NCBI GenBank assembly: GCA_035048485.1
Contig: CM068580.1
Coordinates: 53,360,975-53,424,974 of the forward strand
Reading direction: 5' to 3'
From: Pteria penguin
Lineage: Eukaryota > Mollusca > Bivalvia > Pterioida > Pteriidae
DNA length: 64,000 bases
Position 1 is the first letter of the stretch. Every line of letters starts with the position of its first letter. Positions 1-11,696 of this stretch are shown one piece after another. A program made the position numbers and the translations under genes. Below the pieces are notes generated by a model. The model saw only the letters and a program-made list of their open reading frames with translations. It had not been told where the DNA came from and did not search any database.

Positions 1-282
1 TATTATTCTGGTCATTGCAGCTCTCAACCTCCTCCTCCAGCACTATGCACTCTTCATTGTCTTCGTGGGTACAAAGTGCAAAGTAGAGGTGCACAGGTGC
101 AGCAAATATGCCCTGTACAATGCAACAACAATCATGTCAGTGTATAAGTCTTCTCCACTTCCTTTCATATGAAAGTAATTGAAAATGTTTTCACTTTGAT
201 TTATACTGTCATGCATAAATAAGTATATACATGTTCCAAATTTCATACTAGTATACAAATCTTGAATTGATAAAAATCTCAT

Positions 283-455
283 GATTGGTTGGTTAGTTGG
301 TGTTTTACGTCGCTTTCAACAATTTTTCACTTAATTCGCGACATGGAAGCAGGAGGTAACCAACCTCTTAAATATAGCGGCGTAAACCCAGGAATCAAAC
401 CCAGATCATCAGTGCCACAAGCCAAGCGCTTAATCACTACACCAAGCCTGCCCCC
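283..455 (-). mobile_element. tRNA-derived SINE (type 1)
   Basis: On the minus strand it reads as a tRNA-like head (GGCTTGGTGTAGTGATTAAG, then a box-B-like region) followed by a body containing GCGACGTAAAACACCAAC and a CAA/CCAACC tail. A perfect 10-bp duplication (AAAATCTCAT) flanks it at 273-282 and 456-465, which fixes both ends. It is related to the copies at 20997-21171 and 53517-53683 but is more diverged in box B. It is not a functional tRNA gene because no acceptor stem closes. Confidence 0.85.
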
Positions 456-465
456 AAAATCTCAT

Positions 466-1115
466 AATTGTCAATTCTAAATCTATAGATTTGCAAAATC
501 ACAAGTTAACATGCTTTTTGTAACATAAACATACGCCTACTTTGACACCCCTAATCCTGTTTGTCATCTGTTTTCATTGAATGAAGGCAAGACATGGCTC
601 TGAATTTTATGTCATCAGGAAGGCTATTAAATTCTTTGTCTAAAAAATGCCAAAATCACTCGTTATCACATTTTGTCTCACAGATTATGAGCTTGTTTTC
701 TCAGAATTTACTCAGATTGTACATTTATACCCTCCATGCTGTCATACTATCATGGTCTCAGTTTGGGCCTTTGCTTATAAGTGTCATGAACCACTCAATA
801 TATCAAGTCTGTCTATATTTTTGCATTGAAAACAGTTTAACTGTTTGAAAATAATTTCACTACTTGTCTGAAGTGTAGATGCTTGTAAAACCAATTATTC
901 CAGTCAAATGGGTTTAAATTTTGTTTCACTGCCTCCCTGAAGATGCAAAATGCATCAACATTAAAGAAATATATTCAATTTTTCTGCATAATCATACTTT
1001 TATACACTGTCTTTGAAATAATTTCTTTCCTGTTGCGCAGCATAGCAACACAGTGTCGTTGAGATGATGCCACAGATGAGGTCCTACATTTTAATGGAAG
1101 AGAAGAAGAAAAAGG
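466..1115. other. Unannotated AT-rich spacer
   Basis: I see no gene, splice-bounded exon or clear repeat here. The short open frames at 594-848 are AT-rich chance ORFs without family resemblance. Confidence 0.4.
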
Positions 1116-1189
1116 AGTATATTGAAATCAGATAGAATAAGTAGTCCTCCAAAGGGAAGTAAAATACACTAAAAGAGACAACACAAACA

Positions 1190-1240
1190 CTCTTTGCCGC
1201 AAATTTTCGGCCTCCTGGCCTTTATCAAGCAATTGTTAGA
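1190..1240 (-). ncRNA. Hammerhead-ribozyme-like motif at the Penelope end (left arm)
   Basis: On the minus strand the order is UUGAUAA, stem AGGCC-AGGA-GGCC, GAAA, then AAUUUGC. This matches the hammerhead core (CUGAUGA - stem II - GAAA - stem III - UH) with C3 to U and G8 to A. Those two positions pair with each other in the folded core. Hammerheads are known in the terminal repeats of Penelope-like elements. Activity is not shown. Confidence 0.5.
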
Positions 1241-1578
1241 AAAGTACAGAAGAACTATGTAACATCCATCTTTACATGTCTAATATAAACAAGATTCTAA
1301 ATTCCTATAAACTTTGACGTCATAACGTCATTATTACGCGCGTAAGTATGGCATTAAAATAGACTAAACAACAAAATAATACAAGCATAAATATATAAAT
1401 ATATATAAATATCACAATCTGATCGACCAACCGACCGTACGACAGACCGACCGGGCGATAGCGGCAAAGTAACACCCCCTCATTACCGAAAAGGGGGGGG
1501 GGGGTGCATTAAAAGAAAACTAAGCATAGAATCACCACAAGAAATAAATAGTTCATAAATTAGTTATACAATCACATG

Positions 1579-1985
1579 TTAGTTAGTTTTAATATTACAT
1601 CCATTTGGCCTGCGCGTTTCCAAATCTCTTATCCAGTTATCTTCGACAATTAATCTGTATATTTTATTTTCTCCGGTAGTCCTAGCCATGACCGCAACAC
1701 GAAGATCACCTTCATCATGGTTCGCAAAATGTTTCATAATTGGTTTTTCTCTTTGGTACTTTATATCGCTTCTATGTTCTTCTATTCTTTCTTTTAACGA
1801 TCTTTCTGTCTCTCCTACATAAACAGTTTGTTTACATTTATTGCAGATTAGCGCATAAATCAAATTCCTGTCTGTACACTTCGCGTCTTTTATTGTCTTG
1901 AAGGACTTCTTTCTCTTAAAATAAAAAATATCACCATTTTTAATTATCCTACATATTTTACATGTACATGATGTTTCATCTTGTT
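1579..1985 (-). pseudogene. GIY-YIG endonuclease domain of the Penelope-like element (out of frame with the RT)
   Basis: This is the C-terminal continuation of the RT after the one-base frameshift near 1990. It encodes a Cys-rich linker (a CTCKIC-type motif, as in the plus-strand copy), then a GIY-YIG nuclease core with LIYALICNKC, YVGETERSLKERIEEHR and a downstream KHFANHDEGD segment. The catalytic Tyr, Gly, Arg and His positions of the family look present. The protein ends CNIKTN at 1579, like the plus-strand copy, from which this part differs by about one residue (NWIRD versus NWVRD). Confidence 0.85.
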
Positions 1986-3986
1986 TTATAGAATTTTCAG
2001 CTTCCTATGCACAAGTGTATCACATAAATTTTTATCGCGTCGAAAAGCCAAAATTGGGGTATCGGGGAAAACATTGCGCATTCTCTCTGATTTATACAGT
2101 GTCGACTGATGTTTTTTAAGAATATTCCTTATGTCCGGCAGTAGTTTAGAAAATGTACACACTAGTGGAACTCGTTCAGATTTGTCTGCTTTAACCTTCC
2201 GTTTAAGTAAATCGTCCCTATCTAATTTATCCACTCTACATAATTGCTTCTCAATCAGTCTACCGCTGTAGCCTCGTTTTCGTAATTGTAGTTTTAGTTC
2301 ATGTCGGTGTATCGCGTAATCCCCTTCCTTTTCGCAAATTCTCTTTATCCTTAACCCGAGTCCGTATGCAATCCCTTTCTTCGTATGTGGTGGGTGGCAC
2401 GAATCCGATCTAAGATATAAGTGTTTATCCGTAGGTTTAGTGAACAAATCCGTATATACATGTCCGTTCTCGATTTTAACTCGCGTATCTAGGAATTCAA
2501 TGGACTCTTGACTCCATCTAAGTTCAATTTTAATATTTTCATGAATACTATTCGCGTGCTCTGCAAACTTAAGTAGCGAATTCAGATTTCCGTCCCATAT
2601 ACCAAAACCGTCATCGATGTAGCGTTTGTAAAATGTAGGTAGTTTTTCAGATTCCATAAGTATTTCATCCCATTTTCTCATGTACGCGCACGCAAAATTT
2701 CTGCCAAGTTTCGATCCAATCGCCATTCCCTCTATCTGTTTATAATTTTTGTTTCCCAAGCTGAAGCCGTTGGAATCCAAAACAGTTTCCACCATCTGGA
2801 TCGCGTATTCTGTAGGTATGAGTGGATCAGTCCTAGTCTCAAATGCCTCTTTACATGCTTCCAGTCCTTCCTTTCTAGATACAGAAGGATAAAGTTTACA
2901 GATGTCAAAACAAAATAAAATCGCGTCACTGGGGATAGAAGAGTCCATGTTTTTAAGCTTATAAATAAAATCGGTAGTATCTCTTATATATGAAGGGGAG
3001 CTGGTAACAAAATTATCTAACTCATATTCCATGACCTCGGCTATCCTCTCCGTAGGTGTATTTATACCGCTAACAATTGTCCTAAGTGGTGCGTCTTTTT
3101 TATGAATTTTCGGATTGCCCTTTAGTTTGCCGGATGCCGGATATTTTGGAATGAGGTAGTGTTGCATGTCCTTGGTAATCGCCCCTTCCTTACACATTTT
3201 ATTAACTAGCTTCCTAATCTTTTTCATAGTTACAGCAGTCATGTCCGTTGGCGTCTCCACATACGAATTACTCTGCGTCATTTCCGCGTGTATCTTATCA
3301 ATATAGTCACTCTTATTTAGTATCACAATACCGGATCCTTTATCAGCCGGTCTAATTACTATGTTTTGGTTATTAAGAAGTGAATAAAAGGCATCCCTCT
3401 CTTCTCGCGTAGTATTCAGTTTCCCTCCTTTCTGAAGACTATTAATAATGTCATTTTTAACGAGTTCAATATACATATCTAACCACTGATCTCTCCCGGG
3501 CGCTGGTGTAAAATAACTCTTCTTTTTCTCTACAAATTTCTGTTCTACTACTTTACTGTTTCCATTCTCATCAAAATAAAACTCGCGCAGGCGCATTCGT
3601 CTATCCCACTCTGCAAGATCAGAAGGGAGTTTGGTCATGTTAACCTTAGTTCTATCGGGTATAAATTTCAAACCTTTAGTAAGTAGATTTATTTCAGATT
3701 CCTTTAGCGAATAATCAGATAAGTTTGTTATTTTTTCTTTCCCTTTATAATTTGTTTCCAAGCGCGGTTTATCGGCTATCCCAGTTTTATCTTTCATTTC
3801 TCTATCATGACTTAGTACCTCATGGTCTTCACAAATTGCCTTCTGTCGGATGCGTCTGCGTTTCACTCTATCACGCCGTTTCCTATTTGGTGTTTTTTCA
3901 CTGGTCTGCTTTTCTAAGTTACCGTTCCTGGCCACACTACGTCCGCTCATATCTAAGTCCTGCTCTCTGGGCTCCTCAGCCGCCAT
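1986..3986 (-). pseudogene. Penelope-like reverse transcriptase, frameshifted from its endonuclease
   Basis: About 666 codons from the first in-element ATG at 3986 (MAAEEPRE...). The frame is open further upstream to 4145, but that stretch crosses the inverted-copy junction and is not native. The N-terminus is basic (RKRRDRVKRRR). A Penelope-type DKG motif (RPADKGSGIVI) follows, then KIHKKDAPLRTIVS, RT motif A (FDICKLYPS, codons near 2900), GMAIGSKLGRNFACAYM, and the catalytic motif YIDDGF (near 2610-2620). The frame ends at 1986 because GGAAGCTG here replaces GGAAAACTG of the inverted copy, a one-base deletion that separates the RT from the GIY-YIG domain. The rest of the sequence looks intact, so this is a recently broken copy. 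RT and endonuclease together would act in target-primed retrotransposition. Confidence 0.9.
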
Positions 3987-4096
3987 TGGGCATCCACCTT
4001 CAGCTGTCCTCAAAGATGTTTCCCTTCTGGTGTAGCCAAGATCAAACCAGTCAAACGTCTCACCATTCTCAGAAAGTATTGCAATACAAAAGGTGG

Positions 4097-5007
4097 ATAC
4101 GCGAGTTAAAATCGAGAACGGATATGTATATACGGATTTGTTCACTAAACCTACGGATAAACACTTATATCTTAGATCGGATTCGTGCCACCCACCACAT
4201 ACGAAGAAAGGGATTGCATACGGACTCGGTTTAAGGATAAACAGAATTTGCGAAAAGGAAGGGGATTACGCGATACACCGACATGAACTAAAACTACAAT
4301 TACGAAAACGAGGCTACAGCGGTAGACTGATTGAGAAGCAATTATGTAGAGTGGATAAATTAGATAGGGACGATTTACTTAAACGGAAGGTTAAAGCAGA
4401 CAAATCTGAACGAGTTCCACTAGTGTGTACATTTTCTAAACTACTGCCGGACATAAGGAATATTCTTAAAAAACATCAGTCGACACTGTATAAATCAGAG
4501 AGAATGCGCAATGTTTTCCCCGATCCCCCAATTTTGGCTTTTCGACGCGATAAAAATTTATGTGATACACTTGTGCATAGGAAAACTGAAAATTCTATAA
4601 AACAAGATGAAACATCATGTACATGTAAAATATGTAGGATAATTAAAAATGGTGATATTTTTTATTTTAAGAGAAAGAAGTCCTTCAAGACAATAAAAGA
4701 CGCGAAGTGTACAGAGAGGAATTTGATTTATGCGCTAATCTGCAATAAATGTAAACAAACTGTTTATGTAGGAGAGACAGAAAGATCGTTAAAAGAAAGA
4801 ATAGAAGAACATAGAAGCGATATAAAGTACCAAAGAGAAAAACCAATTATGAAACATTTTGCGAACCATGATGAAGGTGATCTTCGTGTTGCGGTCATGG
4901 CTAGGACTACCGGAGAAAATAAAATATACAGATTAATTGTCGAAGATAACTGGGTAAGAGATTTGGAAACGCGCAGGCCAAATGGATGTAATATTAAAAC
5001 TAACTAA
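4097..5007 (+). CDS. 5'-truncated inverted copy: RT C-terminus plus in-frame GIY-YIG domain
   Basis: About 303 codons open to the stop at 5007. The frame lacks RT motifs A to C and begins inside the RT at FLDTRVKIENG-equivalent residues, so it cannot be a functional reverse transcriptase. It continues through TDLFTKPTDKHLYLRS, a long basic region and the Cys-rich linker SCTCKICRIIKNGDIF into the complete GIY-YIG domain (LIYALICNKC, YVGETERSLKERIEEHR). Here the RT tail and nuclease are in one frame, which shows the ancestral state and exposes the frameshift in the minus-strand copy. No start ATG is visible at the truncation point. Confidence 0.85.
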
Positions 5008-5343
5008 CATGTGATTGTATAACTAATTTATGAACTATTTATTTCTTGTGGTGATTCTATGCTTAGTTTTCTTTTAATGCACCCCCCCCCCCCTTTCGGT
5101 AATGAGGGGTTACTTTGCCGCTATCACCCGGTCGGTCTGTCGTACGGTCGGTTGGTCGATCAGATTGTGATATTTATATATATTTATATATTTATGCTTG
5201 TATTATTTTGTTGTTTAGTCTATTTTAATGCCATACTTACGAGCGTAATAATGACGTTATGACGTCAACGTTTATAGGAATTTAGAAGCTTGTTTATATT
5301 CGACATGTAAAGATGGATGTTACATAGTTCTTCTGTACTTTTC

Positions 5344-5394
5344 TAACAATTGCTTGATAAAGGCCAGGAGGCCGAAAATTTGCGGCAAAGAGTG
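5344..5394 (+). ncRNA. Hammerhead-ribozyme-like motif at the Penelope end (right arm)
   Basis: The same core as at 1190-1240, in the opposite orientation: AAUUGC, UUGAUAA, AGGCC-AGGA-GGCC, GAAA, AUUUGCGGCAAAG. The self-complementary AAUU after GAA could form stem III between two copies, the dimeric arrangement described for short-stem-III Penelope hammerheads. The two arms match exactly in the core. Confidence 0.5.
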
Positions 5395-5688
5395 TTTGTG
5401 TTGTTTCTTTTAGTATATTGAAATCTATCAAGCTGAATAGATTATATCAGGCTGTGTATGTCTGGTTTGAGATTCACAATCAGCAATCACTGCTTATTTG
5501 GCTTGGCATGATTTCTGCATCAACAGGATCTGCTTTGAACTTATGTACTATAGTATTTCTATCTCTGTATTTCAAACAATTTTGTCTTTCGGAACTGGAG
5601 AAGAGAGTTTATCTTGAAGGAAAAGCTACCTGTTAAACATCAGTAACCTTATTGTATTTTTAAGTTTTCTTACTTCAAACCAAAGTAG

Positions 5689-5772
5689 TTGGACATCATC
5701 CTTTGTGCTGTGGTAAAGAATAATCCAGTGATTGATCTTCCTACTGGGTATGGGAAATCATTCATTTTCTAA
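5689..5772 (+). pseudogene. RecQ-like helicase fragment (Walker A region)
   Basis: A 27-codon stretch reads LDIILCAVV, then KNNPVIDLPTGYGKSFIF, and ends at a stop. LPTGYGKS is the Walker A motif typical of RecQ-family and related SF2 helicases, and the upstream spacing (xxILxxVVxxxxVIDLPTGYGKS) also fits. There is no upstream Q-motif or downstream DExH motif within reach, so at most this is a single orphan exon or a pseudogene scrap. It lies just outside the right TSD of the Penelope element. Chance similarity over so short a segment is possible. Confidence 0.4.
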
Positions 5773-5881
5773 CTTAATGCATTCTACATGAAATATGTAT
5801 AAGGACTGTCTTGTATAGAGTTAATTCACAAGAAAATCAGGAGATTATGCCAGTCATGTAACTCCTACACCTCTGCTGTAA

Positions 5882-8214
5882 TAGGGCACCCTGAAAACAT
5901 TCCTAGTGCTGGTATAGCGCTTGCTTTCTCCTACTACTCTGCCGTAATCGGACTGTTTATATTGTATAGGGCACCCTGAAAACATTCCTAGTGCTGGTAT
6001 ATCACATGCTTTCTCCAACTACTCTGCTGTAATCGGGCTGTTTATATTGTATAGGGCACCCTGAAAACATTCCTAGTGATGGTATAGCGCTTGCTTTCTC
6101 CAACTACTCTGCTGTAATCGGACTGTTTATATTGTATAGGGCACCCTGAAAACATTCCGAGTGCTGGTATATCGCATGCTTTCTCCTACTACTCTGCCAG
6201 TGATGGTATATCGCATGCTTTCTCCAACTACTCTGCTGTAATCGGACTGTTTATATTGTATAGGGCACCCTGAAAACATTCCTAGTGCTGGTATAGCGCT
6301 TGCTTTCTCCTACTACTCTGCCGTAATCGGACTGTTTATATTGTATAGGGCACCCTGAAAACATTCCTAGTGCTGGTATATCACATGCTTTCTCCAACTA
6401 CTCTGCTGTAATCGGACTGTTTATATTGTATAGGGCACCCTGAAAACATTCCTAGTGCTGGTATATCACATGCTTTCTCCAACTACTCTGCTGTAATCGG
6501 ACTGTTTATATTGTATAGGGCACCCTGAAAACATTCCGAGTGCTGGTATATCACATGCTTTCTCCAACTACTCTGCTGTAATCGGACTGTTTATATTGTA
6601 TAGGGCACCCTGAAAACATTCCTAGTGCTGGTATAGCGCTTGCTTTCTCCTACTACTCTGCCGTAATCGGACTGTTTATATTGTATAGGGCACCCTGAAA
6701 ACATTCCTAGTGCTGGTATATCACATGCTTTCTCCAACTACTCTGCTGTAATCGGACTGTTTATATTGTATAGGGCACCCTGAAAACATTCCTAGTGCTG
6801 GTATAGCGCTTGCTTTCTCCTACTACTCTGCCGTAATCGGACTGTTTATATTGTATAGGGCACCCTGAAAACATTCCTAGTGCTGGTATATCACATGCTT
6901 TCTCCAACTACTCTGCTGTAATCGGACTGTTTATATTGTATAGGGCACCCTGAAAACATTCCTAGTGCTGGTATAGCCCTTGCTTTCTCCAACTACTCTT
7001 CCGTAATCGGACTGTTTATATTGTAGAGGGCACCCTGAAAACATTCCTAGTGCTGGTATATCACATGCTTTCTCCAACTACTCTGCCGTAATGGGACTGT
7101 TTATATTGTATAGGGCACCATGAAAACATTCCTAGTGCTGGTATAGCGCTTGCTTTCTCCAACTACTCTGCTGTAATCAGACTGTTTATATTGTATAGGG
7201 CACCCTGAAAACTTTCCTAGTGCTGGTATATCGCATGCTTTCTCCTACTACTCTGCCAGTGATGGTATATCGCATGCTTTCTCCAACTACTCTGCTGTAA
7301 TCGGACTGTTTATATTGTATAGGGCACCCTGAAAACATTCCGAGTGCTGGTATATCACATGCTTTCTCCAACTACTCTGCTGTAATCGGACTGTTTATAT
7401 TGTATAGGGCACCCTGAAAACATTCCTAGTGCTGGTATAGCGCTTGCTTTCTCCTACTACTCTGCCGTAATCGGACTGTTTATATTGTATAGGGCACCCT
7501 GAAAACATTCCTAGTGCTGGTATATCACATGCTTTCTCCAACTACTCTGCTGTAATGGGACTGTTTATATTGTATAGGGCACCCTGAAAACATTCCTAGT
7601 GCTGGTATAGCCCTTGCTTTCTCCAACTACTCTTCCGTAATCGGACTGTTTATATTGTATAGGGCACCCTGAAAACATTCCTAGTGCTGGTATATCACAT
7701 GCTTTCTCCAACTACTCTGCCGTAATGGGACTGTTTATATTGTATAGGGCACCCTGAAAACATTCCTAGTGCTGGTATAGCGCTTGCTTTCTCCAACTAC
7801 TCTGCCGTAATGGGACTGTTTATATTGTATAGGGCACCCTGAAAACATTCCTAGTGCTGGTATAGCGCTTGCTTTCTCCAACTACTCTGCTGTAATCAGA
7901 CTGTTTATATTGTATAGGGCACCCTGAAAACATTCCTAGTGCTGGTATAGCGCTTGCTTTCTCCAACTACTCTGCTGTAATCGGACTGTTTATATTGTAT
8001 AGGGCACCCTGAAAACTTTCCTAGTGCTGGTATATCACATGCTTTCTCCAACTACTCTGCTGTAATCGGACTGTTTATATTGTATAGGGCACCCTGAAAA
8101 CATTCCTAGTGCTGGTATAGCGCTTGCTTTCTCCTACTACTCTGCTGTAATCGGACTGTTTATATTGTATAGGGCACCCTGAAAACATTCCTAGTGCTGG
8201 TATATCGCATGTTT
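5882..8214 (+). repeat. 85-bp satellite array, about 27 copies, with 170-bp higher-order pattern
   Basis: The unit starts TAGGGCACCCTGAAAACATT and repeats every 85 bp (5882, 5967, ...). Two alternating subtypes, one with TATAGCGCTTGCTTTCTCC and one with TATATCACATGCTTTCTCC, make a partial 170-bp dimer pattern. Two 124-bp irregular units share the same internal junction (TCTGCCAGTGATGG, near 6196 and 7255), which means a larger block containing it was duplicated. The array ends abruptly near 8214. Open frames inside it are by-products of the repeat. Confidence 0.95.
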
Positions 8215-8455
8215 TCTCATTAATAATAGAAAAGGTCAACATGCCATCTGTGATCATTGATGAAAATAAACAGTGCACTAGAACAGAGAAAAATTCGATC
8301 AGAGTTTATACTCATTTCAAACTTTATTTTCACCTTAGTCTAGAAAGTTTCCATTGCCAGCTACAACAAAAAGGGCAGGCTGCTTAAGATCATACTAAGG
8401 GGGTGCCACACTTTCTTGTTTTAACTACAATACCAGCTGACAATGAAACACCAGA

Positions 8456-8505
8456 AGGTACCACACTAAAAGATACCACACTAAAAGGTACCACACTAAA
8501 AGTGC
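8456..8505 (+). repeat. Three short direct repeats of GGTACCACACTAAAA
   Basis: Three nearly perfect 15-17 bp units in a row. No coding or element context is visible. Confidence 0.7.
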
Positions 8506-8509
8506 TCAA

Positions 8510-9235
8510 GAGAATCTCATCAACTGGAGGAAGTTATTTTGCACAGGAATCATCATAATTTCCATGTGTTCTCTGATGTCTATAGCCACATTGCAAATCT
8601 TTAAAAATATGAATTACATGAATTGTTTCACCTCAAATATATTTACATGAGATTATCTCTAGACTGATCTTGTTTAGTGAAATATAATGTGACGAAGTCA
8701 AAGCAATGGCAGTGTTTCTGTACTTGTATATAGTTGACAACAAAGTCATACTGATGAAATATGAATAATTAACAATATCCCAAGAAGCATGACATTGCTG
8801 TTTGAAGGAAAGTTCTTTCTGCACTGTTGCAAAGTAATGTCAAGCTGAAAATATAACACAAAAGATAATTATTTATGACACACCATCACACGTGTTATCT
8901 GTATGTGATATTTGTTACATATAAAAATATTTAAAATATTATATAATAATCATCTTCAAAAATAATATTATATCTTCTTTATTTATCTATATATATATTT
9001 AAATACCCCAATTTTCACTTTAATCATTTTCTATAAGGAAATATGAATACAATTTGTCACTTTGCTTTTATTTATCTATTATACATAGGCATACAATGGT
9101 TAAAGTATTTTTTCCTTTTTTCTATTATTTTATGGGGGGGGGGAGGGTAGAAAGCTGTTTTCTTCTTACTGATTAAACACCTGCCATATTTAGACTTGGT
9201 TCTATAATGATATGAACTAGATGTTGATTTTTAAT
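8510..9235. other. AT-rich spacer
   Basis: AT-rich sequence with a G run near 9134. No exon-like or element-like structure recognised. Confidence 0.35.
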
Positions 9236-9238
9236 AAC

Positions 9239-10904
9239 AAGAGGCCCAAGTGGGCCTGTATCGCTCACCTGAGTACCTAGATTATCAGTCATGTAGGAAG
9301 GAAGAAGTTATATATTTTTGCATTATTGTGACTAAGTCAACACAAATGTTGAAAATATGTCAAATTTTCTTTCAGACCAGAATAAAAAACAACAACAGTT
9401 TTTTGCACATCCATTCAGGTGATTTTGATATCATGCATTTGCTTTGTCTCTGCAAGATGTGATTCAGGGCAACAAGTTTGTCATTTTCTTTAGATGGGGC
9501 CTTTTGTTGACCAATTTCAAGTCTGGGTCATGAACAATTGTTTCAAATATTGTCCAGATCCATCTTAAAATGGCCTAATTTGAAGTAATTTCATATGTTG
9601 AGTGTTGAGAAACATCTAAAAACTTATTTAGATGTGTAAAGAAATGAAAAAAAAAATTGACCACAGTTGGATTTGAACCGCTACTCTCCATATTTTAATT
9701 ACCAAGTGGTATATGTACCATTGTGAGACTGATTTTTTAGACATGGTGGCATCATCTGTTGACCAATTTGGATGAAATATACAAAATTGATAGAGGACTT
9801 ATAGTACTTCATGAATATTATGTTTCATTAAAATCTTTCATGTGGTATAACAGCAGAAGTTAAAAATGTGAAGAATTGTACCTATACACTCATTTGGAAG
9901 TCTTAAAAAATCCAAAAATTGAGATATTGACAAAATTCTTTCAAAATAACATTCCTTACCATGATTATGACCAAATAGTCATTATCAGTTAGCTAGGAAA
10001 TATGACACTTTTCTGCATTGAAATCACCAAGTCCAAACAAATGTCAAAAAAAATTCTAAAATTTGATTTTGGAAGGGAACCAAAATGACAATACGTCTTC
10101 ACTCATCCCTCTAGATCATTTCTATGTATTCTGTTTGTCTCTGTATACAGCCAATATGAAGAAGAAGATTGTCAGAAGGAGGGTACTCTTTTGTGACCTA
10201 CTTTTGACTGTAATGGCGCCACCTGTAAAGATGTCTGGACGAAAACGACAGAATTTGAAGGGGATCATAAATGATTTATTTCTATCAAGATTTATTAAAA
10301 TCCTTAGAACAGTTATGCAGAAAATGTGAAATATGGCCAACACACCCCCCCCCCCTCACCTTTTTTTTGGAAGTCTTAAAAATTCACAAAAAAATCAAAA
10401 AATTGAGATATTGACAAAATTCTTTCACAATAATATTCCTTACCATAGTTATGATCAAAATAGTCCGTAAGAAATCATCATTATCATTTAACTGAAAAAC
10501 ATGACACTTTTCTGCATTGAAATTACGAAGTCCAAGAAACTGTCGAAAAAACGTCAAAAATTTGATTTCGGAACAGAACCAAAAACAACAACACTTCTTT
10601 ACAGATGCCTCTAGATCAATCCTATGCATCTGGTTTGTCGCTGTAGCCATCCGGTCTGAAGAAGAAGTTTGTCAAAGGAGGGTACCCTCTGTGACCTACT
10701 TTTGCTCATGGTGGCGCCACCTGTCGATGGATCCGGACGAAAAATAACAACGCTTGTAGGGGACCTAAAGTACTTCGTGCATACCAGGTTGCATCAAATT
10801 ATGTCCAGCGGTTCTGAAGAAGAAGTCGAAAATGTGAAAAGTTTACGACAGACGACGGACACCGGACAGTGCACTACGACAATAGCTCACTTGAGCCTTC
10901 GGTA
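9239..10904 (+). mobile_element. Family II non-autonomous element (long, 3' hairpin truncated)
   Basis: It begins with the palindromic GAGGCCCAAGTGGGCC and CGCTCACCTGA. It ends with AATAGCTCACTTGAGCCTTCGG but lacks the second arm of the terminal hairpin seen at 30571. The interior holds two related blocks with the shared phrase TGTGACCTACTTTTG followed by GGCGCCACCTG (near 10195 and 10695). A partial inverted copy of the interior is at 49840-50640. No transposase is encoded. The architecture resembles bivalve Pearl/Helentron-type non-autonomous elements, by inference. Confidence 0.7.
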
Positions 10905-10959
10905 TAACTTCCTCATTAATTTCATAACGTTTGCTCACTCAGTATAAAAGGCATATCTA

Positions 10960-11690
10960 ACAATGATCACTTTAAGTTTTAGGAAATTGTACTGTCCATA
11001 ACTGAGATACTCGTGCCCAAACAGGTAACCAAAATGACTCAAACGGAAAAAGTATGTCAGGTACAGCTTGAAATATGTTTTCGAGTCTGCATCTCAAGAT
11101 GAATAATAATTTAGTTAAAGTTTGGTACTTGTAGCTTGTCCAGAATTGAGGTACCCCAAAAGACTATGTCACTCAAGCCGAAAAATTACGTCACATGCAG
11201 TATCCAAAGCATGCAATCAAGTCTATATCCCAAGATGTTTGCTACTTGCATCATTAGTAGTTTGTTCAGAAACGAATTTTCCAAACAGGTCAAACGGTTG
11301 CGTATGTCAGGCCTATAGCACAAGATCATCTGAACTATCTCAAGGTGATCTAAAACTGTCCTTGCTCTGAGCATTTGCTGTAGATTTGATGTGTAAGACA
11401 GAGAAGACATGGTGAATCCATGTTTGTAATTAGGAGGGAGATGTAATCAGATGAGGGTGTTCCTGAGGATACATAAATGTCAAGAGGAAACAAGCGAATT
11501 CAAAGAATTCTAAGAGGTCAAAAGTAATGGTCTCAAATGGAAGGTCTTATCACAAGGAATCTACATGTGAAGTTTCAAAGTCGTACCCCTACTTGATCAA
11601 AAGTTATAGCCCAGTTTAAAGTTTTTGTGACAGATTGACAGACGGAGGAATGAGATTTGATGTCCCCTCGCTTTCACAAAAGCTAAAAAT
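10960..11690 (+). repeat. Degenerate core-repeat element remnant
   Basis: Loosely repeated phrases (AACAGGTAACC.../CAAACAGGTCAAACGG, CATCTCAAGATG/ATCCCAAGATG) recur about every 130-150 bp. The stretch ends with GACAGATTGACAGACGGAGG, the type of sequence that marks the 3' part of several elements here. Boundaries are uncertain. Confidence 0.4.
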
Positions 11691-11696
11691 ATAAAA

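Larger units (their letters stand above)
1130..5411 (-). mobile_element. Penelope-like retroelement, head-to-head inverted composite with 14-bp TSD
   Basis: A complete insertion flanked by the direct repeat AGTATATTGAAATC (1116-1129 and 5412-5425). The minus-strand unit runs from about 4096 down to 1130 and contains the whole reverse transcriptase-GIY-YIG coding region. A second, 5'-truncated copy in the opposite orientation starts at about 4097 and runs to 5411. The two arms are nearly identical, including the homopolymer (G at about 1491-1504, C at about 5083-5092) and the AT-rich 3' region, so the composite is young. The right arm lacks about 40 bases of the terminal sequence present at the left end. 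Partial inverted or direct copies at the 5' side are a known Penelope arrangement. Each outer end carries a hammerhead-like motif. Confidence 0.9.

Noticed and set aside
3725..4234. 169-residue plus-strand ORF opposite the Penelope RT
   Set aside because: It is antisense to the RT N-terminus and runs across the inverted-copy junction. A shadow frame.
5882..8214. Regular direct repeats that could suggest a CRISPR array
   Set aside because: Units are contiguous 85-bp copies with no unique spacers, in a eukaryotic context. It is a satellite.
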